NCBI GenBank assembly: GCA_022419385.1
Contig: JAJUBI010000008.1
Span: forward strand, 1,426,001-1,490,000
Source: Paraconiothyrium sp. Pb-2020
Taxonomy: Eukaryota > Ascomycota > Dothideomycetes > Pleosporales > Didymosphaeriaceae
Direction of reading: 5' to 3'
Length of the DNA: 64,000 nucleotides
Each line of letters opens with the position of its first letter. Positions within the stretch are counted from its first letter, which is position 1. The translations under genes and the position numbers were made by a program. Below the pieces are notes generated by a model, which was not told the origin of the DNA, searched no databases, and saw only the letters and a program-made list of their open reading frames with translations. Below are positions 44,839 to 56,361 of this stretch, piece by piece.

Positions 44839-45882
44839 GGTTCTGGAAATTGCAGATCGAATACAATATGCAAGCTACACGTTGTACGTGGAACGGAACC
44901 GCCTCCTTAAGAGTATTATTTCACCCAAACTCCTACGTCAGTAACTATTCCATATTCCAAAACGCCCGCCGATGACACCATTTGGTGGGTTCTGCAGCGA
45001 GCGGGCGAAGCTCCCGCTCCAGGCATAGTGAATCAGCGCCGTGGCATGTTGGTGGACATGTAATTGGACTGCTGTTCGCGATTTACAGGGTTTCTTCCCG
45101 CAGCGAGCTTATCGACATGCCCCAGTGGATTACGGGTGGGAACGAGCCGTGGCATTGTGTTTGGGTGATGGAAACGAAATCCTGGGGTCCGATCACGACA
45201 TTCTGATCGGCGTTAGTGTGGAAGGAAGCTAGCCATCTGCGGCTGGTACGTGAACGTCAACGCGTGAGTAGTTCGAAATCTACCATAGCCCTGGCGTTTG
45301 GTGCGGCGACAAGCGTTCCTCTTGTTCTTGAGCAAAGGAGAGCTGGATAGGAGTCGTAATGTTGGTGACAGGAGGACAGAGAGGCAATGGAGGAGGGAGA
45401 CGTGAGCACAGACCATGACCAGCAACCCCACTGACTGCCTCTTCGGACATCGTAATGTCTACGTCTCAGTGCAGAGCCTACATGTACATTCGGCATGCAT
45501 AGGACTCCTAGAGGCAGTGTCATATCGATACCGTTAGGCCTTGGTATGTCAGCTCCCGAACAAGAGGCACTGGGGGCGCGTTGCGCTGCTGTTGTTTCCG
45601 TGTATGATATGCATTGGATCAGCTGCTGACAGCTACAGATAATCTCCGAGCTATCGTCCAAAGGGACCCATGCTATGGTAATGCCAGGCAATACCGCGCC
45701 ATGTACCTCAAGCTCTGTTGATGACGCCAAAACGCTTCCGTGCAATAAAATCATACCGCCCGTGAAAAATACATCTTTAGAGATGTGCAGTGCGCTCCGT
45801 CTCAGCAGCCAATGTCCCTTGAGCGTCGAAGAAACGACAGGAAATAATCAGGTTGCGTCGAAGCAGCACAGTGAAACGGCAC
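44839..45882. other. Intergenic; one doubtful ORF
   Basis: A 165-residue ATG frame lies on the minus strand at 45754-45257. It begins hydrophobically but has no motif and unusual composition, and I do not accept it as a gene. Confidence 0.4.
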
Positions 45883-46666
45883 CTAGATCTCCTCCTGAGC
45901 AGCCTCGCCGTTGGTCGCGGTGGCGGCCTCGGGCTTGAGATCAGCGTCGGCATCGACGTCGTCCATCTTCTCGTCAACCTTCTCATCGGCAGCCTCGGTC
46001 TTGACGGTAGCTGAAATTCGTAAGCAAGCGCACAAACGGGTTGCTGACAGAGAGGGATAGCGTACTGGACCCCGCCTCGTCGGCGGCCTTCTTGTTCTTG
46101 GCTCCAGCTGGGCGACCGCGCTTCTTGGGAGAAGCTGCCTCGTCGTCGACCTCCTGCTTCTTGGGAGTGTGCTTGCGAGGGGTGGCCTTCTTGGGAGCTG
46201 GCAAGTATTAGTATGTCGCCATACACTTCAACGAAGGATGCTATAGCACGTAACGTACTCTCGTCGTCGCCAGCAGCGTCACCATCAGCCTTGTCGGCCT
46301 TCGCGACGGCAGTCTTCTTCTTCGGCGGCGTCTTCTTGGGAGTGGTGAGAGCGGCACCGTCGCCGGTAGCCGAGTTCAGCTTGTTGCGAATCTTGGCCCA
46401 GGCGTTGCCGGCTGAGCGAGGGTTGGTCATGCCAGCATAGTTGGCCAGCTTCTCATAGTCGACCTAGATTCCGCATCAATAAGATCTAGCTATTGTGTGA
46501 TACCTCCTGCGGAATGCCGGATGTACACGGAGAAATAACATACGTCAGGAGGACCGGACTTGAGAGATTGCATGGCCCAGGCCAGCATCTGCATCTCGCG
46601 CTCGGTGAACACGGGACCGGCACCAGAAGAGGCGGAAGCGCCAGCGTCATTGCCAGAGTCAGACAT
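45883..46666 (-). CDS. Small SANT/Myb-like chromatin protein with lysine-rich, AT-hook-like tail
   Basis: Exons 46666-46544, 46463-46259, 46197-46066 and 46010-45883 give 195 residues (introns 80, 61 and 55 nt). An N-terminal helical domain (FTEREMQMLAWAMQSLKS, VDYEKLANYAGM, SAGNAWAKIRNKL) has the look of a Myb/SANT-like fold common in ascomycetes. The rest is Lys/Pro/Ala-rich, with TPKKTPPKKK, TPRKHTPKK and an AT-hook-like KKRGRPAGAKNKK, then an acidic C-terminus. Probable nuclear DNA- or nucleosome-binding protein. All splice sites keep frame. Confidence 0.85.
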
Positions 46667-47722
46667 CGTGGAAGGACTTGAGGACTTGGAGACGACTTGG
46701 CTTAGGATGCAAGAAGAGAAGGAACTGGAGAGCAGCTTGAGGATATTGCGGAGTGAGAAGAGAAGATGCGAAAGACGTGGGAGAAGGGCCTTTTATGTGC
46801 GGTGAGGGGAAGCTATGGCACGATGTTGCCCAGGTGAAGGCGAGTGCGGGCGGATGCTTTGCGATGGCGTACTATGCGACAAGCAATTAAACTTCACCTG
46901 CAGAACCCGGCCCATAACCACGTGGGAGAGGCGGTGAACGAGTACTGCTCTTTCGAATGCGGCAAGCGCCTGCTTGCAAAGATACTCATGGTAGTTCGTT
47001 TCAAAAGCCTGTTACTCTAGGCGATGTCCCAAGGTTTCCGGGAGGCATGAAATCTGATATAAGTATCTCGAGTCTTTAGGACTCGTTTTCATCTAGCATA
47101 GTGACGAGTCACATGGGTCATAAAACGAAACAGAACAAGGTAACGAACGTACTAATGCCACTGGCCTTCATTCTTGCAGTGCGGTTAGATATCTAGAATG
47201 AGGTCTACCGTAGTTGCTAAATGCGGTAGGCTATTACTTGAGTCCTATCAGCTCGAGTACCCATAGAAGTAAAACTAGTATGTAGCTGCCTCTTGAAATC
47301 GTTAACAACTTCTAGAGGAATAACCTTACTTTTCACTGATACGGATGTCGAAGAGCAACACGTAGCTCTGCACACCGCGGCGAAAGCAACGGGTGAATCA
47401 TGATGGCAGGCCATGCTGGTGGAAGGTGCTGCCCATGGCCAGCACGCATGCGCAGCCAAAAAGGCAAGCACGGTAGAGATAGACCCAGACCCTCATTATT
47501 TCCACTCGAATCACCCAGTGCCAGCTGTATCATACAAACGATCACATCTGCAAACACCTATTTCCCATTTGCAGTTTGACTGTACATTGAACGCGCTAAC
47601 CCAAAATGGGCGAGCTGCAACAACCTGACTCGTGCAGCGGAACGTTAGAGGGGTACGGCAAGGTACGCCGCTCCTCCGCTGAGCTGCATCTTCCCCAGCA
47701 CTACATTGGCCACGGAATCAGC
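46667..47722. other. Intergenic between divergent genes
   Basis: About 1 kb between the chromatin-protein gene and the capping-protein gene. No gene or RNA was recognised. Confidence 0.45.
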
Positions 47723-48723
47723 ATGGCAGAACCCATAGACAGCGCTCTGTAAGCTGCTCCCATATTCTCCGTCCTGTCGCCCCTGCTAATCCTTCCCAGC
47801 GACCTTCTGCGGCGCCTAAACCCCAAAGATGTCAAGAAGAACGTTGACAACATCATCGAGCTCAATCCCTCTCTGGAAGAGGAACTTCTCGAATCTGTCG
47901 ACATCCCTCTATCGGTGAAGCGATGTTCATCAACGAAACGCGACTTCCTGTGCTGCGACTACAACCGTGATGGGGACAGCTGGCGGAGTCCATGGAGCAA
48001 CAACTTCGAGCCGCCGATCGAGGAGGGCATAACGCCCAGCGAACGCATACGGAAGATGGAGATCAAAGCTAACGAAGCTTTTGATGTATATCGGGAGTTG
48101 TGAGTACTGTCTCGGCTGCTGGGGTTTTGTGGTAAACCGACCCGAAACACGGCTGATGGGAACAGATACTTTGAGGGCGGTATATCGAGCGTCTACCTCT
48201 GGGATATGGACGATGGCTTCGCAGGCTGTGTGCTGCTCAAGAAATGTATCTTTACCCTTTCATAACCGTTGAGAGCATGCTGACATGAACAGCCGTCAAG
48301 GGTGGCAGCTGGGACTCCATCCATGTCTTCGATGCCCAAGATCGCGCCCGCACCGCCCACTATAAACTTACCTCGACCGTAATTCTCTCTCTGGGAACAG
48401 AATCCGAAGCCCTCGGCGGTCTCGACCTGTCTGGTAATATGGTGCGCCAAGTTGAGCAGGACATGGCGGTCGAAGACGACGGCTCGCACGTCGCGAACAT
48501 CGGCAAGATGGTCGAAGACATGGAGCTGAAGATGCGCAATTTGCTTCAGGAAGTATACTTTGGCAAGGCCAAGGATGTCGTCGGTGATCTCAGAAGTAAG
48601 TAGTCGAACATGGGTCGTAGCAGGACTTGTTCGCTGACCGAAGCGATAGGCATCCCGCCTCTGAGCCAGACGAACCGCGACAGGCAGACACAGCGGGAGA
48701 TGATTAGTAGTATGAGCAGGTAG
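47723..48723 (+). CDS. CAP2: F-actin capping protein subunit beta
   Basis: Exons 47723-47748, 47800-48099, 48166-48245, 48293-48595 and 48650-48723 (introns 47-66 nt) join in frame, ~260 residues. LDLLRRLNPKDVKKN, DFLCCDYNRDGDSWRSPWSN, YLWDMDDGFAGCVLLKK and WDSIHVFDAQ are signature blocks of CapZ beta. The protein pairs with the alpha subunit to cap actin barbed ends. The reading frame ends SSMSR-TAG at 48721. Coding-like sequence continues past the stop in the same frame (DGLFYDDIQTVP) and then in another frame to about 48801. The conserved capping fold lies before this point. Confidence 0.92.
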
Positions 48724-50367
48724 GACGGGCTCTTCTACGACGACATACAAACGGTCCCGAGCTCAAGGGCACCTACAACGAAACGATCAACATCTTCTTC
48801 TAAGATACCGTGCACTGGTCAAAGAAACTAATTGCGTTACGGATTCTTACCTCGGTGTAACTAAAGGCACCATTATAGCTCGTTCCTTACGAGGAATGGA
48901 CTTGGAAACGATATGATACATGGGAGTTTCCCAGCCGATGGTTCCTGGATCATCACTCGTCACCAATATACATATCTTTTCGTCCAAACATTTTCCGATT
49001 GTTCTACTGTCAATACAAATCAACTGCAGTGTTCTCCAACGGACAAGGTTTGAATGCTGTGTAGCATTGCTCTGGCTGACAAGCTCGACCAGGGTAGAAC
49101 CTCTGGGCGCTTGGCTACTTTGCCTGCTTCTGCGCTTTTCCTCTTCCATGCATCGCACAACGCAGCTGTCTCGATTTTCCTTCCATTGACAAGGACTAAC
49201 ACGTTATTGACCACCGAAATTTCACTGATGAAGCGCGGAAAGGGACGGCAATGGGTCGGTTGCAGCGCAGCGAATTTCAGGTCACGCTGCACTCTCCTGG
49301 GACATTGCCTGCATTGCCGACTGCAAGGCTTCTAAAAGCCGGTAGCCTCAAATCCAATATATCGCAAATTATCGTGTACGAGAAAGATCTAGAGCGTTTC
49401 GGTTGCTGATCAACGCTGAGCCTAATGCGCGGGCTTGCTCACCTCGACTTTCCACTCAACAGACAAAGTGCGTAGTATGTCCGGTGATCAGAAGCTTCAG
49501 AACTGTAGCTTCAACTCTTGCTGCGAAAGACTCTGTTGTAGGCTCGTTCGAGTTGGATAACGACAGCCGATGAAGCTCAATCTGCTCCACGGTTTCATCT
49601 ATATAGCTACTCAATTTCAGTCTTTCTTACCCCACGTATGGAATTCATCCAACCGGATATGGCAGAATGCTTGCGCAGATCACCGGCTGACTTGTATACA
49701 ACTCCTATATTAAGGTAACCATACATTATCGACTCGCAAGATTAACGAGAGAATCGTCCCTCGAAAGCCGATGACACTGCCTTGAAACGAGCACTAAAGT
49801 ACCTCAAATCTGTAACATGCTCAACTAAATCTCTCAGGATATCAATCCAGAACAAAGCGGATCTGACACCGAGAACTGCCCCTATGCTCCGAATACGAAC
49901 GCGTGCCGCCGTGCTACCTCTCAAATATGACGCCTTAGTACAGTGTTGATGACATCTCCACATTTGTCCGCGAGCTGTCCCGGTTACGCCCATCACTGTG
50001 TAGGACGGATGGCATGGTCCGCCTATGGGCTCACGGATGCGGCATATTTCCCCTCTCGAGCTGAGACTACAGCAGTGCGCCCCGCCGATGAGTCTAGTCT
50101 GCCTCAGAATGTCCAAGCGATTGTGACAACAAACACTTTTTGGTCGAATATCTCCCGGATTCTGTTCAGATCGGCATCCATTGTATTAGTTCTCAGGTCT
50201 ACTTTCCGTGTAGTCGCCTTTACGTTCGTGAGCAGAGATTGCTTGGGGCCATACCAGATCTTACACGCATAATACGAGCAACTGTCCCCATTGCAATTTT
50301 CTGTACTACGGCTGCCGGACTATTACTACTGCCTCTTCACGTCGAAGCGAGCTTTTTGCTTCTGAAA
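48724..50367. other. Long gap; no gene seen
   Basis: The first ~80 bp may be former coding tail of the capping-protein gene. The rest has only short frames on both strands without motifs. No transposon ends or RNA genes were recognised. Confidence 0.4.
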
Positions 50368-52154
50368 ATGAAGGGCCTCTTCGCAACACTCCTAGTTGGA
50401 CTTATCAGCTCATGCATCTCTAGTCCTATCAACGATGTTGTGCCCAGAAGAACTTCGATCATCCCAAGCGCTGCTCCTAGCGCTACTCCTACGGCCCCAC
50501 CAGAAGATGGCTGGCGCGTTGACAAGAACAAGCAGTTGAAGAATGTCCATAACTTCTTCAAAGCGTATGGCTGGCTAAAGAAGAATGACGCTATACCAGA
50601 TAAGAAGCTACCAGCTGCAATACGTAAGATCCAAAAGGTTCTGAAGGTGCCACAGACGGGTATATATGACGAGCACATGGAGATAGTGATGAGCAAGCCG
50701 CGGTGTGGGACAATTCCCCAATATGATCCGTCCGAGTCGCTAGGTAACGACACTTTACACAGTCGCTTTGTCTTGTGGGGGCCCAAGTGGGATCACACAT
50801 CGCTCACCTATCGTTTCGTCAACTACACAGCTGACCTGCCTGCTGCGCAGCAACGCTCGCTTGTCAGGTCAGTAACTTCGTTTTCTTGCCTATCACGTCA
50901 CTGCTGCCTGCGATGCATATGGTCCTATTGCTAATTGATGTCAGTGCCGCATTTGCCCGATGGACGCAGGTAGCTCCGATAACTATCACAGAAGCTGCAT
51001 CAAACGCACCAAGAGCTGACATTCATATTCGCTTTATGTCGATGGGTCCTACGGAAGACGTTTATGCATTTACAAACATGATCGCGGATGGGCTGGCTCT
51101 GTCATCCGGTCTAATCAATATAACGTTCAACGATGACTTTCAGTGGAACGATGACCGCTTGTTCAATTATACAGCCGTACATGAGATTGGGCACGCTCTC
51201 GGCCTGAGCCATAGTAAAGTAGAAGAAGCAATCATGTTCCCCTTTTTCGAAGGCGACATTCGGCCGATACATCCCGACGACCAAGCCGGCATACACAGCA
51301 TTTACGGCTGGAAGAACCCAACATGGAGCAAGATCGACAGCAACATGGCCAGTAAAGGCGTCATCCAGATCTCTTCCGCCTCAGACATTTCCGGAATGAT
51401 CGACGGTCTCTACCAGCTCCGCTCCACCGGCCAAATACTCTGGTACAATCCCAGCGGAGCCTGGACGTCAGTCGACAGCAACCGCGACACAGTCCAAATC
51501 GCCGGTTCAAACAACTTCCTATACCAACGCCATACAGACGGAACAATCTGGAAGCTCACCGCCGGCAGTTCCACATGGCAGCAGATTAGCCCGGCGTCCA
51601 CAACCGTCATCGAGATCTACGCCGCGGCTGATCAACTCTATATGCGCCGCAAAGATGGCTGGGTTGCACGGTACTCCGGAACGGCCCAGACGTGGACTAC
51701 GATTCAGCAGCCTTCCACGCCGTCGTCAGTGCAACTTGCGGCGAGCGACTCCCGCACTCTGTGGAACCTCCTCTCCAACGGCGACCTTGTGCGCTCAGAG
51801 TACCCCTATAACGCCGATGGGTGGCAAATCGTCGATCAGAACCCATCCAATGTCGCTATTGCTGTTGGCGGAGAAGAGTTCTACAAGCTGCAGAGCGATG
51901 GAAGCATCGTTTGGCTTGACTCAAAGGAATATTATTGGAAAACCATTGAGGATATGGGTAGTAAGAGCGTGTACGCGGTAGGGACTTTTGTGTATAGTAG
52001 GCATGGGGATGGGAGTGTGTGGCGGTACACGGGGACGGAGGGGGTGTGGGAGATGCTGGATAGCAGAGCTGATTCGTTGATGATTGTGGGAGATCGGAAG
52101 GGGGGTGTTTGGGAGATGGTTAGTGGTGGGGATATCTATAAGCTTGTGTCGTAG
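50368..52154 (+). CDS. Secreted matrixin-type metalloprotease (M10A) with beta-propeller-like C-terminus
   Basis: ATG 50368 starts a signal peptide (MKGLFATLLVGLISSCISS). Exons 50368-50867 and 50945-52154 (77-nt intron) give 569 residues. The prodomain has a peptidoglycan-binding-like helical part (IRKIQKVLKVPQTGIYD) and a cysteine switch, KPRCGTIPQYD (about 107-117). The catalytic zinc site is HEIGHALGLSHS (about 245), followed by a Met-turn (AIMFPF). The last ~280 residues are repeats with regular Trp spacing (GQILWYN, GTIWKLT, GSIVWLD, GSVWRYT), like a tectonin/beta-propeller domain. Predicted to be secreted as a zymogen and to cleave extracellular protein. Intact. Confidence 0.9.
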
Positions 52155-52758
52155 TAGGCTCAAGGGTTTGTATAGGCAGTCGAATGATTCCAGATCGCGC
52201 GCTACAACTGTGGGGGTCCAAGGGTATTTGTAACAATTCTGGCTACTAGCTTTCCATTGAAAAGAAGATGGGAACTCCTAGGGTTCGCTGTTCCTTAAGC
52301 CTCTAGAGCTCGTCAGCAGAAGCTTGTCTTCGGCCGACACGTTCCTTCCAGACTCAACGGGATACATCCATTTTTGGCCAATCGTACCCCATGCCGCTCT
52401 CTCCGCGGTTTTGGTTTAGCCTCGCCGCTCGTGCATAAGCGAGCCCGCCTCGTCTGCCCATCTCTCTGCCTACAACACCTATCAACCATACGAGCATGCC
52501 TTTTGTAAGCCTTTAAGCGGCCGCTTGGGCGGGGACGAGCGGGATCGGGATTAAGATGGTATTCACGATTGGATTCACGGAATTAAGCCTTGAAAGTGAG
52601 GGTTGAAGGTATATATAAGGCGAACAGTGAGCGCTTGCAGAAAGGACATCAGTCTATCGGATCCATTCAGTCCTTTGAGTCTCCTCAAGTTGTGATCGAA
52701 ATCGACTTTTCATTTACTTTTACTTACAAAATCCGCCTCAAAACTAGACACCTTCAAC
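52155..52758. other. Intergenic; no gene seen
   Basis: Promoter side of the SDR gene, with a TATA box noted separately. No coding frame is supported. Confidence 0.45.
52611..52618 (+). promoter_or_regulatory. TATA-like box upstream of the atypical SDR gene
   Basis: ATATATAAGG lies about 140 bp before the ATG at 52759. It is one of the clearest TATA elements in the window. Confidence 0.4.
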
Positions 52759-53547
52759 ATGGCCCACCCCAACCGCCTCCAAAACGCACGCGTCCTCGTC
52801 TTCGGCGGCACCTCAGGCATCGGCTACGGCGTCGCCAGTATGGCCCTCTCCAACGGCGCCATTGTCACTATTTCCGGTTCCGCACAGCCAAAAGTCGACG
52901 CCAAAGTGAAGGAACTTCAGTCTCTGTACCCATCGGCAGGCGTGCATGGCATCCCACTTGATCTCTCCGACACCGCAAACCTTGAGGCCAATTTGAACGG
53001 GCTGTTTGAGAAGGTGACGAATGGTGGAGAGCAGAAACTAGACCACATTGTGCACTGCGCAGGCGACGCGCTGTTCCTCCCCAAGATCCACGAGGTCACT
53101 GTCGACAACGCGCTCCCGGGATTCCACGTGCGGTGGTTGGCGGCCGCGCTGATTGGCAAGGCCCTCGCGACAGGGAAATACATGCATGCAGCTCCCTCCT
53201 CTTCTTTCACGCTCACAGGCGGCACCAACACGGCGAAGCCAATGCCGGGATGGACCATGGGGGCATCCTGGGGCGGCGCGTCGGAGGGATTGACGCGTGG
53301 GCTTGCTGTGGATTTGAAGCCTATTCGGGTTAATTTGATGGCTCCTGGCACGATCGATACGCCATTGTTCCAGAAGTTCGTAGAGAATGTGGGCAGGGAG
53401 AAGGAGGCAGAGGTTAAGGCGAAGCTTTCGCTGTTGCAGACGTGGGGTGATGTGAAAGATATTGCGGAGGGGTATGGGTGGTTTATGCGGGATTACTATG
53501 TAACGGGAACGATTGCGAGCTCGGATGGTGGGAGATTGCTGGTATAG
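52759..53547 (+). CDS. Atypical short-chain dehydrogenase lacking the canonical Tyr-x3-Lys
   Basis: Single exon, 262 residues, ATG in good context. The Rossmann start LVFGGTSGIGYGVA and IVHCAGDAL are normal. Where classical SDRs have Ser...Tyr-x3-Lys, this reads FTLTGGTNTAKP...WTMGASWGGASEGLTRGLA, with Trp/Gly at the Tyr and Lys positions. PIRVNLMAPGTIDTPLF and the C-terminal TGTIASSDGG are conserved. A related group of SDR-like proteins with this change is known in bacteria and fungi. The protein may bind NAD(P) without classical catalysis, or use another residue. It is convergent with the Zn2Cys6 gene 201 bp away. Confidence 0.88.
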   Translation: MAHPNRLQNARVLVFGGTSGIGYGVASMALSNGAIVTISGSAQPKVDAKVKELQSLYPSAGVHGIPLDLSDTANLEANLNGLFEKVTNGGEQKLDHIVHCAGDALFLPKIHEVTVDNALPGFHVRWLAAALIGKALATGKYMHAAPSSSFTLTGGTNTAKPMPGWTMGASWGGASEGLTRGLAVDLKPIRVNLMAPGTIDTPLFQKFVENVGREKEAEVKAKLSLLQTWGDVKDIAEGYGWFMRDYYVTGTIASSDGGRLLV

Positions 53548-53748
53548 AGGGTGGGTCTAGATTTGTTAGCGCAAGGTACCAAAGGAATAGGACTATGTAG
53601 TAAAACATGGACATTCCAAAAGGTTTGCTTGAACGTAGTTTCATCTCTGCTTTAATATTGGTAACGTTGAAGTTGCACCTACTTTTAGATTCACATGTGG
53701 GTTTGCTAGATACGAGTCTCAAGGGGATTTTTTTTCTTTTTTTACTGT

Positions 53749-55721
53749 TCATGTCATGGTTATGCCCAACTTAGTGACTTCTTCTTTGACGAAACCCCAC
53801 TTTGAGCAGTCGGCAAGTAGGCCTCTGTAGCCTCGTTCCCTCAAGCTGATGAGCTCTTCGGGGTTTCTCTCCTTGTCGCGTTTTAAGGCTATGATGAACT
53901 TCAGCCCTATTACACTGAAAACGTCGTTCATTCTTTCGAAGACTAGTTCTAAGAAATCGATATCGTTTTTCAAGCTGACATCGTCATCTAAGCGATGATG
54001 AATGACTAGGATGCAGCATGCTATGTAGACCACAGGTCAGCTTTATTTTTTTTCTTTAAAGAATTACGAAAGCTTACCAACATAGAGAGATGATGCGATG
54101 TGCACGTTGAGCAGTAGACCAATTGAACTCCGAGATGCATCTTTAATCATTTGTGACGTGTTCTTTGCGGCCATCACTGACTTCTTGAAAAGGTCGTTTA
54201 CGGTTTGTGGATCTGAAAAAGGTACGGCTCGATAATGTAATAAAAGCAGAATGGTGTTCACGGTAGCATTCAGCCAGACGACTTGACCTCGATCTTCAAG
54301 TGGCGCTTCCAATACCGATGAGGCAGCGCGAGGCATACTAAGTCGCAGTTTAACAACATAATTGTCTAGCTCCTCACATTGTTCCGCATACTCTGGGCTG
54401 CTGGGGCTATCATGAATAGAATGGATGAGGTCGGCGGTCCGACCGAGAAGGATATACGCGATGATCAAGTAGTGGAATAAGTTCAACGGATCTTTGGCGC
54501 TAGATGCAGAGGCGAGCAAAATGTTGATGTTCCTGGTGAACGAAACATTGTGACTTTGGTTCGGATCCATCCCTACGGTCATGGCTTGGAAAACAGCGTC
54601 TGCAACCGGAATATCGAGCTTGAACTGCCTTTCGTCGATTGCATCCGGCCATCCTGTAGGCCAGGACTGATCTCTATCCATGAAGAATAGAATCCAGAGG
54701 ACTCGCCGACATTCTTCCTTCTCAATAGCCTTGGGCAAAATGTTAGATTTTCCCTGAGGTTTGGTATATACGTACAGTCTTGCCTTCCCACTCCCTTCGA
54801 TCATAGTATCCACGACGCTCGTTGCCCACACCGTCTTTTAGTCCAACTGGCATGGCTACTGCATGTTGAGAATCCATTCGATTCATACCAAGCGCTGCGG
54901 CCTGCCTCCAGGCCTTCCCAATATACAGCCAACAAGCTGAGAAATCACCACAGGTATAAGCGTGATGCACAAGAAACACAACCCCTTGTATTGTCCGCAG
55001 AGCAGGATGCGGATCGCGTCCGGTGAGGTCGTACAAGAACCTGGCTTGTTCGTACCAGTCGTTACGGCGAGCTTTGATGGAAGGATCAGGGTGAAAGCCC
55101 GCAGCCACAGCTAACATGGCGTATAGTAGAAGGGGGCACTGCTCTTGGAGATGACCATTCCGGAGCTCTTCCATGAATGTGGCTTTATGGAAACATGGTA
55201 AGACATGGTAGAGCTGGCTGAAAAAGATCTCAGTCAATGCGGCAATCACCGCATCCGACGGCAGGAAAGAATCTGGGAATATTGAGGGTTCGCTGTCGTC
55301 TCCACTGCTCACTGCGAAGGCGTCGAGGTTCGACCCAGGCGCAGTATACCCAGTTCGAGAAATGGTACTAGGCTGTGTGGTCGAAAGTACATCAATGCCG
55401 AAATCGGGGAGTTGTAATGGCAAGGCCGGGTCCCAGGTCGCAAATGAAGCAAGAGGTTGCCTTAAGTTGCCGCTAATAGTAGCCATATATTCAGGTAAAT
55501 GGGCGTTCTCGTCTGCGTGAATTGACGTCGGAACAGTGTATCCACAACGAATATTCCATTTTCGGCATAAGCCGCAAGCAGGTCGCTCACCCTTACGAAA
55601 AATCAGTGAGGATTCACTACAGCGATATATAGCTCACGTCGCATCTTTTTTTACGCTGACGGCAGCTCTGGCACGCTTGCTTCCTCTTTGAACCAGATCC
55701 AGGCACAGTGAGAGACTGCAT
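53749..55721 (-). CDS. Zn2Cys6 transcription factor (fungal_trans type)
   Basis: Exons 55721-55638, 55591-54776, 54729-54078 and 54020-53749 give 607 residues (introns 46, 46 and 57 nt). The zinc cluster, CQSCRQRKKRCDGERPAC then GLCRKWNIRC, spans residues ~17-44 and is completed by the first splice. PDSFLPSDAVIAALTEIFF, HVLPCFHKATFM, RTIQGVVFLVHHAYTCGD and KEECRRVLWILFFMDRD are blocks of the fungal-specific regulatory domain. Nuclear regulator; targets unknown. The convergent atypical SDR is its nearest neighbour. Confidence 0.9.
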
Positions 55722-56361
55722 GTCGGCCGCTTGTGCAAAGTAAAGCGAATTACTTGGTACATATCATGTCGCACAAAAGCGTCGAGCACCAAAATATGCA
55801 CCACTATCGAGGTCTTCGTAGTTGAGATGGTCCGATGTGTCATGGGAGGTCTCGTGAGCCGGCTGTGGAATGAGGTATATTGCTGACTAATAATCCGGCA
55901 AACTAGAGAGGTTTTGGCGTTGTACTACGGTTTACGGTTGGCGCTTTCCTATAGCACAAAATGAAGAAGTCGAACAACTACTTCAAAACCGGAGACAGGA
56001 AAAAAAAATAAAAGCACAATGCTCTCATTACCATCTCAAAATATCCACTCTCATTTGGGGGACTTGCAGAGTTGATAACCGTAATGTGATCTCTGTGCAT
56101 CCATAATAGCTCGCATCACCCCAAGCGTGATTATCGAAGCGGTCGACTTTATAGACGGCCATCAATCATATGCTGCGAGGCATTGTATAAGTAGTAACAT
56201 CTTCCGGACTATCACCAGCTCACCTTCATACAGCCATCATGGAATGTCATCTCGCGTTCACTGAGGGTGAGGAACAGCTATTTGTCTGACATTGGGGCCA
56301 AGTGATGTCCAGTGGCTATGTAGTCTTCCTTCGAGTCTTTTATGACGGACCTCATCATATC
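55722..56361. other. Intergenic; no gene seen
   Basis: 5' flank of the regulator and 3' flank of the large gene. An A-run lies near 56003. Nothing coding was recognised. Confidence 0.45.

Noticed and set aside
45257..45754. 165-residue ORF on the minus strand
   Set aside because: Starts with ATG but has no domain, no splice context and odd composition; likely chance.
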